Shown piece by piece: positions 6,743-14,176 of a DNA stretch of 14,176 nucleotides. Positions within the stretch are counted from its first letter, which is position 1; the number at the start of each line of letters is the position of its first letter. A model generated the notes under the pieces. The model was given only the letters and a program-made list of their open reading frames with translations. It was not told the origin of the DNA and ran no database searches. A program made the position numbers and the translations under genes. The stretch is from an archaeon (GTDB taxonomy: Archaea > Altiarchaeota > Altiarchaeia > IMC4 > QMZM01), in the NCBI GenBank assembly GCA_029933895.1, contig JAOZNG010000016.1, positions 1 to 14,176 on the forward strand. The letters are read 5' to 3'.

Positions 6743-9700
6743 TTACCTCCCAGAGTGTACCTTCTTGTAAGGTCCTAATTCAATGTATTCTGGATTCAAT
6801 CTTTTAATCTGGCTTATAATCCCAGCAAACCGCTCATACTCCTCCAGACACATCCTCTTGGTGCGGTACTCTCCAAATGCCGCAATCTCCTTCTTTCTCA
6901 GCACGGGGAAGGTGTCCAGAATGTAGGCAAACTCGTCCCTTGTCAGCCCATAGAGGTGGGCAACGAGAGCATCAATTTCCGCCCGCAACTGCGCCCTGTC
7001 GCCATCGTCCCTCTTCTCGCCGTTGTTTTCAATCCAGCCGTAGGCCCCGCACTCAGTGGTCCACTTCTCGCTCAGGTTCTCCCATCCCCCTACCCTGGAT
7101 GTCCTCGCGATCTCCCGCCACTCCGGCCTGAAGGTCTCCTCCCAAAGTTCCGCAAACTCTTCATCAATACAAATCAACCTCGCAGCCCTAGGAACTATCT
7201 GGTCAAAAAACCAGTTGCCTGAGGTGAGGCGGGGGATTGGCAAGGCGTTTAACATAAAACGACCAACAGATGTGGTAGCTCTGGGTCTCAAAATATGGTC
7301 TATGCAAATGGAGTTTAAAATGGCAGTTAGGAGAATTTTCTCCTTATTCTTGATGTTTGACTTATATTCAAACGAGAGTGGCAATTTATGATTTGCATAT
7401 ACATTTTTAAAGACCATTGAAACAATAAGAGTTCGCTCATTAGTATTCGAGGCAATTTCTCTATATCCCATCCTATAGAAACCTTCATTGGTAAGGCCAT
7501 GCAGATGAATTTCCCCTTTAGCTCCCTTGAGTTTTTCATCACCAGACTCTTTATTTATCCAATACTTCGGCTTATCGTAAAACGCGTCAAACTGCCAAAT
7601 CATTTTCCCCTCGTACAGCGGCAGGTATGTGCCCTTTTTCAATTCTCTCCCGTCCACCACCGTGTCTTTTTCCAGAACCCAGCGCAACTCCCTCTTATCC
7701 AGGGGCTTCGCCCCTGCCGCCAGTAGCTCCCTGCGGGTAATGAAGAGATGGGCATCTGAGGTCATATTGAACTCCTGTGTAAACTTCACATTCCATGCCC
7801 CCTCTATCTCCTCGCCCAGAAGTGGCCAGTCGTCGTATATTTTCTCCGCAAGGTCAATGTCCTCCTGCCTCTTGAACTCCATTATGCTCAGCGTGTCTGG
7901 CGAGAACCGCTCTATTAACTTCCGTGATATTTTCAGCCCATCTTCCAAAACCAGAGGTAATAAATTCTCCAGCTCCTCGGCCTTCGGTGCAAAGCTCCCC
8001 GCGAGAATCTCCCGCGCATCCAGAATCGCTTTTTTCTTCTCCTTTGGTCTAGAGCCTACAAAGAATCCTGCTCGGAATTTATAATCTTTTCCCTGAGAAC
8101 TCTTCAGCGTGGAGAAGAGCGAGTACTTAAACCGGATATCTATTGCTGGGAATATCTTTTCTCTATTCTCTACACCTATCAGGAAACTTATCTTTGACCG
8201 TTCCAGAAACATCCTTCTCAGTTCCTTGCAACCCTCATCGGTGTAGAGCCCGGAGGGCACGATTATGGACATCCTTCCCCCCTCCCTGATAACCCAGAAG
8301 AAACGTTCTAAAAACATGTTATAAAGATCTAATTTTCCTAACAAATGCGGATAAAAATTGGATGTTCTAAAGAAGAAACTTTCATTTTTGACTCTTGTCA
8401 CATAATCTTTCCACTGTTTTCTGATTACAGAGTTGGAATCTAATATTTTCTCCATAACTTTTACTTTTTCTTTTCGTTTATAACTTCTGAACCTGGGCTC
8501 GTAGTTACTAAAGAACTCATCAGATTCTGGTTGAAGGGTATTCCACGGGGGATTCCCTACAGCTGCGTCAAAGCCACCGTTCTCAAAGACCTCTGGGAAC
8601 TCAAGTTCCCAGTGGAAGAAGTGGTACTTATCACGTAGTTGCTGAACTCTTTCCATTATACTCTTTTCCCTATCACTCATCTCTTTGTCATTGATGATCT
8701 TATCCACCAGCAGGGTGTATTCTAGGGGATCTGGGAGGTCCCCCCATTCCCAGAACCATAATGCAGTCCAGAGGTCGTAAATCTTCTTTAATTTTTCATA
8801 TCTCCTACCTTCCTCTATCTCACCATCAACAAATCTTCGCCATTTATCCTCTTTTACTCTTATGTCTTCTATCTCCTCCTCTGGGGTCATCAGACCTTCT
8901 CTATACTTAACCAGGTCTTTAATTGTTGAAAGAAGGGGATTCGCCAACATATCAACGCCGGGAACACTGAAGAATACAAGTTTATCATGCATTTTCTTTG
9001 AAAGGTCCTTTATGCTATCCAGCCTCTTCTTAAGGGCGGGATTTTTCTTTGCTCTTTCCTTCAGGCTGGGTATGTTCACCACATCCTTTGGATATTCAAT
9101 GATTCTCTCCTTCGTTGTTCCTATCAAACTGTTTCCAGGTCTCAGCTTGTGGTCCAGAAATGTGAGAGGTTTGTTCTTCTCCATGGCAGTTAGCCAGAGG
9201 GAGACCTTCGCCAGGTCAACGGCAAGGGGATTCAGGTCCACACCGTAAATGCAGTTTTCAAGTACCCTTCGTCTTGCAACTCTCCTCCCCTTCTCCACAT
9301 CCATGTCTAAAAACCATCTCTCCTCCCTTCTGAGTTCCTCAATCTCCTCTTCAGATAACTCTTTCTTCTTCTCTTCGTTTTCCTTCACCATCGCATAATA
9401 ATACGCATCTCCCAAGAAATTGACGGCAGCCACCAGAAAGGCACCGCTTCCCATTGCAGGATCTACAACCTTTATGTCCAGTATTTCATCCGGAGACTTA
9501 TCCTTTACCTGTTCTTCAAGGGCACTTTTCACAAGGAATTCGGTAATCTGTTTTGGTGTGTAATAGGTGCCAGTGCTCTTCCTTGTTCCGCCCCAAGAGG
9601 ACAAATAAGCTTCACCTTTTGGAATAATCCTAATGGGCTGGGTGGTCTGGTCCAGCTGGCTGTACGGTATAAAGATCTCTTCGTTTCCTTTTCTCACAAC

Positions 9701-10936
9701 TGCTATATCCTCCTCTGCCACTTTGGGTTCCAACTCTAGAAGGGATTCGTATATTGCCCCTATCTGGGATATGCCCATCTCACGGAAGGATACCCTATCT
9801 CTGGTTTTCCCCCGCCGCGGCCGGGTCAGTGCGATGTCTTTTATTATCTCTGCCATGATGCTATCAGGTATCTTTGTTTTGGATAGATATTGTGTCTGTC
9901 TGGGATCAAATAGTCCGCCATTGTAAGGTTCAATCTTGAGGTGAGTGGTGTCAACTCCTCTGTTTATGCACCTGAAGGTGGCATCTAGTGTATCCCATAT
10001 GAAATATCTGTCATCACCCGCCCTAAGGCTGCCTGTCAGAATGAATTCTCTGAGAGCCGTCACACTGTACCCGAGTCTGTATATCTCGTTGTCTACAGGC
10101 AAGAGCTCTGTACTCTCTGCATAGAAGAGGAAAAGCAGTCTGAACATGTATATGAGGGTCTCCTCAAACAACTTTTTTAGATCCACATTGGGATTTCTTC
10201 TGTACGCCTCCCGGAGGAGTCTTTCAACTGCGGCATAAACCGAGACCTGTAGGTCTTTACCCACGCTTGCAGCTTCTTCTTTACACCTCTCTTCAATGGT
10301 CTCAAGAATACTTCTTTCCTGAGTAATGGGGAGCAGAGATCTTCTGTGAAAGAGGAGGGTGAAGAGGTGGAAAACCTCCCGATTCCCATCCTCCCAAGCT
10401 CTGCGGAGATTGATGTCCAGGTATGCATTTCCAAGGGCTTCGTTCTTCACAAGCCTGAAAATTCGCCCATTGGTGAGGACCCCCCACCGCACCCCTGTGC
10501 TGAATAGTGCCAATTTGAGCTTTTTATACGCCCTTGCTCTTCCGCTATCCAGGTCTTCTTCAAAGGGTAGGAAGTAAAATAGGAGAAGCCTTTTCCCATC
10601 CTCAATGTAGTGATAAAAGTCAGTGTCTATAACTTCATCTTTGTCGTTCAGGACGGGCATGCGGGAGAGTTTTTCATATCCCAGCCACCCCAAAATCCTC
10701 CTGACCAGGATTCTGTATACCTCCCTCGAGCTGCTCTCACTCCCCAGACGTTCTATACCTCTTCTATAATCCCTCCATATCTCGCCTGTGGCTCTTTCCA
10801 GCTCACTTCTTATTCTGCCTATCTCCCGGTTAATCTTTCGGTCCTGAAACACTGTGCTCAAAAAATACTCTGAAAGAAATCCCCCGCTGTTGACGATATA
10901 ACGGGTTACGCCAATTCCTCCACCAGTCCTTTTCAT
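6743..10936 (-). CDS. Large Eco57I-type N6-adenine DNA methyltransferase, DrmMI-like (1397 aa)
   Basis: The catalytic core is clear: YTPKQITEFL (about 459-468, motif X region), DPAMGSGAF (492-500, SAM binding), YGVDLNPLAVDLAKVSLWL (564-582) and the catalytic NPPW (795-798). This NPPW/NPPY form belongs to gamma-class adenine N6 methyltransferases. Residues 65-190 resemble the nuclease-like N-terminal domain of type IIG/DISARM enzymes (GVLTNGRIFRL at 152-162), but the expected E-x-K is absent: after DTDFY (104-108) the strand reads LLLFYFLPF. FLFYAESTELLP (269-280) and the C-terminal EIDALVAHLYGLTRDEFAYIL (about 1320-1340) are typical of large DISARM-type methyltransferases. Residues ~900-1250 probably hold target recognition. 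It overlaps the SNF2 gene by ATGA and has AAAGGAGGT 5 nt upstream. It likely marks host DNA for protection. Two regions are unusually AT-rich. Confidence 0.92.
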   Translation of the reverse strand: MKRTGGGIGVTRYIVNSGGFLSEYFLSTVFQDRKINREIGRIRSELERATGEIWRDYRRGIERLGSESSSREVYRILVRRILGWLGYEKLSRMPVLNDKDEVIDTDFYHYIEDGKRLLLFYFLPFEEDLDSGRARAYKKLKLALFSTGVRWGVLTNGRIFRLVKNEALGNAYLDINLRRAWEDGNREVFHLFTLLFHRRSLLPITQERSILETIEERCKEEAASVGKDLQVSVYAAVERLLREAYRRNPNVDLKKLFEETLIYMFRLLFLFYAESTELLPVDNEIYRLGYSVTALREFILTGSLRAGDDRYFIWDTLDATFRCINRGVDTTHLKIEPYNGGLFDPRQTQYLSKTKIPDSIMAEIIKDIALTRPRRGKTRDRVSFREMGISQIGAIYESLLELEPKVAEEDIAVVRKGNEEIFIPYSQLDQTTQPIRIIPKGEAYLSSWGGTRKSTGTYYTPKQITEFLVKSALEEQVKDKSPDEILDIKVVDPAMGSGAFLVAAVNFLGDAYYYAMVKENEEKKKELSEEEIEELRREERWFLDMDVEKGRRVARRRVLENCIYGVDLNPLAVDLAKVSLWLTAMEKNKPLTFLDHKLRPGNSLIGTTKERIIEYPKDVVNIPSLKERAKKNPALKKRLDSIKDLSKKMHDKLVFFSVPGVDMLANPLLSTIKDLVKYREGLMTPEEEIEDIRVKEDKWRRFVDGEIEEGRRYEKLKKIYDLWTALWFWEWGDLPDPLEYTLLVDKIINDKEMSDREKSIMERVQQLRDKYHFFHWELEFPEVFENGGFDAAVGNPPWNTLQPESDEFFSNYEPRFRSYKRKEKVKVMEKILDSNSVIRKQWKDYVTRVKNESFFFRTSNFYPHLLGKLDLYNMFLERFFWVIREGGRMSIIVPSGLYTDEGCKELRRMFLERSKISFLIGVENREKIFPAIDIRFKYSLFSTLKSSQGKDYKFRAGFFVGSRPKEKKKAILDAREILAGSFAPKAEELENLLPLVLEDGLKISRKLIERFSPDTLSIMEFKRQEDIDLAEKIYDDWPLLGEEIEGAWNVKFTQEFNMTSDAHLFITRRELLAAGAKPLDKRELRWVLEKDTVVDGRELKKGTYLPLYEGKMIWQFDAFYDKPKYWINKESGDEKLKGAKGEIHLHGLTNEGFYRMGYREIASNTNERTLIVSMVFKNVYANHKLPLSFEYKSNIKNKEKILLTAILNSICIDHILRPRATTSVGRFMLNALPIPRLTSGNWFFDQIVPRAARLICIDEEFAELWEETFRPEWREIARTSRVGGWENLSEKWTTECGAYGWIENNGEKRDDGDRAQLRAEIDALVAHLYGLTRDEFAYILDTFPVLRKKEIAAFGEYRTKRMCLEEYERFAGIISQIKRLNPEYIELGPYKKVHSGR

Positions 10937-13878
10937 GGGGAACCTCCTTTGATTATCAGTGCGCTCAAAATTCTTCTCTCCCCAATGCTCACCTTCTTCT
11001 TTTCATCAAGTTCTTCCAGTTTCTCCGTCTTTAACATCTCTAGCCTATAAATTCTGCTTTTTAGCCGTTCAATATCCTTTTTGAGTCTCCTCTCCTCTTC
11101 AGAAAGGCTCTGTACATCATGGGAGAGGTATAGCGTTGCCTGTTTGACAAGGTTTTTTTCCAACCGTTTAACCTGCCTCTGCAGATTTGAAATCTCCTCG
11201 GTGTAATAGTTCATCACAATTTCATGATGGATTTGAAGTCTTTTCTCTATCTCGTCACTTAGGGCCGCTCTTCTCCTCTCAGCCAGTTCTCTGCATATAT
11301 CCTCCGCCCGGGACAGCAGATCGTCCCATTTATCAGACACAGCCTTTAGGAACTCTGGGGGCAGATTTTCTTTCAGTGGCTTTGATTCCAACAGCGAATT
11401 ATCCCACGGGATTTCCCTTCCGTCCAACCCGACCCTGACCGGCAGAACATCTTCCATCGCCAGTCTTCCGGATCCGTCAACATACTTTACGTAGAAATAA
11501 TACACGACAGAATCCTTCTCCCCGGGGAGAGTGATGTAACTTATGCGGTTCTCATGATCTGTAGAATAGAGCTGTTTCCTATAGTGCCAGAGAATCTTTT
11601 TTATTAATGGGTGAGAGAGGGTGATATACTCTATCTCAGGGTTAGCCAGAGCGTACTCACGATCAAAAGTGACGTTTAAAGTCTGGTCCCCATCAGCGAA
11701 TATCTCGGGGAGGAAAAGGCGAAGGGTCGAACCACCCGTCTCTTCATACTTTCCGCCGTTTTGAATCACGGCCTGTTTAACAAAATTCTCCAGCATCCTG
11801 TTATGTCTAAAGGATTTTTCAAGTCTCTTAACAACCTCGGTGAGCCCCTCCTGTGGAGAGGTTGTGATGTCATCATAGAACTTGGACATCTTGACAAGGG
11901 ATTCCTTCTCCCAGTCCATGAAGAACTTCTCCAGCGTGGCGAGGTTCCTCTCATCTCTGTCCATCAGGTTATTCACGATGACCTCTGTATCAAACAATCC
12001 CAGAACGTCAATGGCGCTTCCGATCCTATTCATTATGTTTTCAATCTTCTCCACAAGAAGTTTGAGAATGTTACCCTCATAAGTATCCGTTAGGAAGAGG
12101 TTTTTTACTATCACATCCCTTCTCTGTCCATATCTGTCAACTCTTCCTATCCTCTGGAGGAGTCTGTTAGGGTTCCAAGGAAGCTCGTAGTTTATTACGA
12201 TATGACACTTCTCCTGAAAGTTTATCCCCTCACTGGCAGCATCTGTCGCTACCATTATCCATTTCTCGTCGGAAAGAAAGTCCTTTTCAGCTTTACTTCT
12301 CTCAGCCTTTGATAACTGGCCATGGATGATAACTATCCTATTTTCATATCCATTGTTTTCAAGGAACTTTACCAGGAAGTCCTGGGTATCTCTGTATTCA
12401 GTGAAGATTATGACCTTATTCTCCCCTTTCTGTACCCCCAGCTCTTTAAGGAGTTCCAGTAACTTGCGGCTTTTAACATCACCACGTCTTACATGGTCCA
12501 GATCCTTGATATCAAGTTCATCCAGATTCTTCAGGATGGCATCTATTTCTTTAAGCTCCACTTCTAGATCGCTTTTATCCCTCGCAAGGGTGGTGTGGAG
12601 GATGGTTCTTTCAAGGTTCTCCTTTTGTCTTTCAGTTAAAGAAATGTCCTCAAAATACCTCCTTTTCTTGTCAATGTCTAGTGTAAATTGCTCCTCCTTA
12701 AGGTCGCTGCGTTCTTCTAGATATTCTTGGAACCGCATTCTTCTCGTTAGAAGGGACTTTTTTAGGGAATAGAAACTGCTGAGAAGGCGCTTCTTGAGTA
12801 TAACCATTGCAAAGGCAGCAGTATTGTTCTCCACCGCCTTTGCCTGCTGCCATAATTTATCCGTGTATTCTATTACCTTGTTGTAGATACGTTTCTCACT
12901 CTCGTCATCTAGAGATACACCGACGGTTTCTATGCTTGGGGGTCTGTATCCAGACATGATGTCCATCTTCAGCCTTCTCACGAAATACTTCTGTACTAGG
13001 CTTCTCTTCTGGAATTCTTTTGGGGTTATGTGGGGATTCAGGAGTTTTAAGAGGCTTATAAAGGACTCATCTCTTCCGTTGTGAGGTGTGGCCGTGAGAA
13101 GTATTAGGGAGTCAGTTCTTTGAGATATAAACTCCCCAAACCTTGCCCGATCAGTCTTCCTGAAGACATAGCTCAGGTAATGTGCCTCATCTATTATCAC
13201 AACATCCCAGTAAACATCTAGAAGCTGTCTTCTGATCTCTGGCCGTTTTACGTAGTCAATGGATGTTATAATACGGTTATACCTTTCCCAGGGGTTTTCC
13301 CCGGTTACCATGTCCCTTAGGATTTCTTTAAGGGTGTCGGAATCAAAGATGGTGAAATCCAGATAGAACCTCCTTTCCATTTCATCTCTCCACTGTTCCT
13401 GGAGGGAGGCTGGAACCACTATGAGAACCCTGTTGGCCATGTTCCTGGACAGAAGCTCCTGCAGAAGAAGTCCAGCCTCTATGGTTTTTCCGACACCGAC
13501 ATCATCAGCGATGAGTATTCTTGGAGGAACAACACTCATCGCCTTCAGAAGTGGAACAAACTGATAATCCTCTATGCGGATTCTGGAGTTGGGAACAGAG
13601 GTGAATATATTTTTGGGTTTGTGTAGCATGAAAGTTACAGCATCCATAAAGGTTTTCCAACTGGAGTATCTTCGCATGTTTCTCCCGAGTTTCAAGGTGT
13701 TAACCTCAATTACCTCAGGGAGCTCAGTATCCGAAGAGGAAAGGAGACGGATTTTGAGGCCCCTGTTATATTCCTCTGCTCCAGTGAGAGTGAGTACGTA
13801 AAACCTGCCGAGATCTCTTACACCAGTTACTTTCCAGAGAAGGGATCGAACCCTTATATACTGCCCCTCTGCGTACAT
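10933..13878 (-). CDS. SNF2-family DNA helicase/translocase, DrmD-like (981 aa)
   Basis: Motifs, numbered from the ATG: Walker A DDVGVGKTIEAGLLL (about 125-139), IVVPASLQEQW (Ia), DEAH (230-233), TATPHNG (262-268), VIIFTEYRDT (489-498), ATDAASEGINF (544-554) and QRIGRVDRYGQ (575-585). These are SNF2/RapA-like rather than DEAD-box. The C-terminus (about 855-970) is a long, highly charged helical region likely to form coiled coils, useful for contacts with partners. Size and motif style match class 1 DISARM DrmD. I chose the ATG at 13878; an in-frame TTG sits immediately before it, and there is no Shine-Dalgarno, which fits leaderless transcription from the TATA element at 13900-13909. The gene is first in its operon and ends in an ATGA overlap with the methyltransferase. 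It probably moves along DNA for the system. Confidence 0.9.
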   Translation of the reverse strand: MYAEGQYIRVRSLLWKVTGVRDLGRFYVLTLTGAEEYNRGLKIRLLSSSDTELPEVIEVNTLKLGRNMRRYSSWKTFMDAVTFMLHKPKNIFTSVPNSRIRIEDYQFVPLLKAMSVVPPRILIADDVGVGKTIEAGLLLQELLSRNMANRVLIVVPASLQEQWRDEMERRFYLDFTIFDSDTLKEILRDMVTGENPWERYNRIITSIDYVKRPEIRRQLLDVYWDVVIIDEAHYLSYVFRKTDRARFGEFISQRTDSLILLTATPHNGRDESFISLLKLLNPHITPKEFQKRSLVQKYFVRRLKMDIMSGYRPPSIETVGVSLDDESEKRIYNKVIEYTDKLWQQAKAVENNTAAFAMVILKKRLLSSFYSLKKSLLTRRMRFQEYLEERSDLKEEQFTLDIDKKRRYFEDISLTERQKENLERTILHTTLARDKSDLEVELKEIDAILKNLDELDIKDLDHVRRGDVKSRKLLELLKELGVQKGENKVIIFTEYRDTQDFLVKFLENNGYENRIVIIHGQLSKAERSKAEKDFLSDEKWIMVATDAASEGINFQEKCHIVINYELPWNPNRLLQRIGRVDRYGQRRDVIVKNLFLTDTYEGNILKLLVEKIENIMNRIGSAIDVLGLFDTEVIVNNLMDRDERNLATLEKFFMDWEKESLVKMSKFYDDITTSPQEGLTEVVKRLEKSFRHNRMLENFVKQAVIQNGGKYEETGGSTLRLFLPEIFADGDQTLNVTFDREYALANPEIEYITLSHPLIKKILWHYRKQLYSTDHENRISYITLPGEKDSVVYYFYVKYVDGSGRLAMEDVLPVRVGLDGREIPWDNSLLESKPLKENLPPEFLKAVSDKWDDLLSRAEDICRELAERRRAALSDEIEKRLQIHHEIVMNYYTEEISNLQRQVKRLEKNLVKQATLYLSHDVQSLSEEERRLKKDIERLKSRIYRLEMLKTEKLEELDEKKKVSIGERRILSALIIKGGSP
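10942..10950 (-). promoter_or_regulatory. Ribosome binding site of the methyltransferase
   Basis: AAAGGAGGT on the - strand lies 5 nt before the ATG at 10936 and within the end of the SNF2 gene, where it encodes Lys-Gly-Gly. Together with the ATGA overlap it indicates coupled translation. Confidence 0.75.
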
Positions 13879-13899
13879 CAAGATTGCATGAGAACAAGG

Positions 13900-13909
13900 A
13901 TAATTAAAG
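13900..13909 (-). promoter_or_regulatory. Archaeal TATA-like promoter element of the SNF2-methyltransferase operon
   Basis: On the - strand this reads CTTTAATTAT, with GTAAG just upstream as a possible BRE. Its centre is about 26 nt from the ATG at 13878, so initiation would fall at or beside the start codon. The absence of a ribosome binding site agrees with a leaderless mRNA. A second AT-rich candidate (CAATATATTTGG, near 13982-13993) is too far away to be preferred. The rest of the 191-nt gap up to leuD shows no gene. Confidence 0.5.
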
Positions 13910-14069
13910 CTTACGTCGGGAGGGGTGAATGTAGCGAGAATATTATGGGGAGCAAGGGATTGAATGTGCGAAATACCCCCAAATATATTGATGAAGCCAA
14001 ATACATAGGCAGAAGAAGAGGAGAAATGTCTAGTGGAGAGAATGGTAGTATCTCTGGAACAAAGCCCCC

Positions 14070-14176
14070 TTAATCTACCTTCATTTTCCTCTTCACATAT
14101 TCCAGCAGCCCCCCTGCATTTAGGATTTCCATCACGTATGGGGGGAAGGGGGAGAAGGTCACCTCAAAGTTCTTTG
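14070..14176 (-). CDS. leuD: 3-isopropylmalate dehydratase small subunit, C-terminal fragment (5' end outside window)
   Basis: The frame reads in from the right edge and ends in TAA at 14070-14072. The 34 visible residues include FSPFPPYVMEILNAGGLLEY, the conserved end of the LeuD/aconitase small-subunit (swivel) domain, followed by a lysine-rich tail. LeuD pairs with LeuC to isomerise 2-isopropylmalate to 3-isopropylmalate in leucine synthesis, in the cytoplasm. In archaea the closely related homoaconitase small subunit (HacB) acts in 2-oxosuberate or lysine pathways and cannot be told apart on this fragment. It points the same way as the defence operon, 191 nt upstream, but belongs to core metabolism and marks the edge of the accessory region. 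Confidence 0.82.
   Translation of the reverse strand, partial: KNFEVTFSPFPPYVMEILNAGGLLEYVKRKMKVD

Noticed and set aside
12326..12772. 148-residue + strand frame opposite the SNF2 gene
   Set aside because: Serine/leucine/arginine-rich composition is typical of a shadow frame; the opposite strand encodes well-defined helicase sequence. The same applies to the + strand frames at 7629-8084 and 8862-9248.
394..13878. BREX or classical type I restriction-modification system
   Set aside because: No PglZ, BrxC, BrxL or HsdS-like specificity subunit is present. The SNF2 plus Eco57I methyltransferase pair fits DISARM better.
13888..14073. 61-residue open frame on the + strand between the SNF2 gene and leuD
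   Set aside because: It has no ribosome binding site, no recognisable family or fold, runs across the end of leuD, and lies over the promoter of the opposite operon.
1..14176. CRISPR array, tRNA, rRNA or insertion sequence
   Set aside because: No regularly spaced repeats, no cloverleaf-forming segment, and no transposase or terminal inverted repeats were seen in reading both strands.

Overview
The window looks archaeal. The coding strands are purine-rich and use AGA/AGG heavily for arginine. The first gene of the main operon has a TATA-like element about 26 nt before its ATG and no Shine-Dalgarno, as in a leaderless transcript, while the internal genes carry strong GGAGG sites. Winged-helix regulators of archaeal style are present, and the left edge ends in a C-terminally anchored surface protein of a kind common in Euryarchaeota/Thermoplasmatota. 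The lineage cannot be fixed further from this sequence.

Layout. Left edge, + strand (2-286): C-terminal end of a membrane-anchored extracytoplasmic protein. Then one continuous block on the - strand, transcribed from right to left. Module A, from a promoter near 13905: a SNF2-family helicase (10933-13878), a 1397-aa Eco57I-type adenine methyltransferase (6743-10936; ATGA overlap), and a 100-aa winged-helix protein (6437-6739; 3-nt gap). Module B, from an internal promoter near 6405 that sits between two inverted repeats: a 166-aa winged-helix regulator (5828-6328), an overlapping 138-aa helical protein of unknown function (5422-5838), and a 1671-aa DEAD/DEAH helicase with zinc ribbons, a DUF1998/MZB cysteine cluster and a C-terminal Vsr-like nuclease domain (394-5409). 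Right edge, - strand (14070-14176): the C-terminus of the small subunit of 3-isopropylmalate dehydratase (LeuD), an ordinary metabolic gene.

Interpretation. SNF2 helicase plus a large Eco57I-type methyltransferase is the signature of class 1 DISARM (DrmD + DrmMI). The usual DrmA helicase, DrmB (DUF1998) and DrmC (PLD nuclease) are not present as separate genes. One large protein appears to stand in for all three: helicase core, DUF1998/MZB and a Vsr-like nuclease, resembling the Druantia DruE / COG1205 class. The best reading is a DISARM-like / Druantia-like hybrid anti-phage system with its own small regulators. In that model the methyltransferase marks host DNA, and its N-terminal nuclease-like domain seems to have lost its catalytic residues. 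The two helicases would then process unmarked DNA, with cutting done by the Vsr-like domain. This is inferred from domain content and gene order. Two strongly AT-rich patches inside the methyltransferase gene suggest that its recognition region has been exchanged by recombination.
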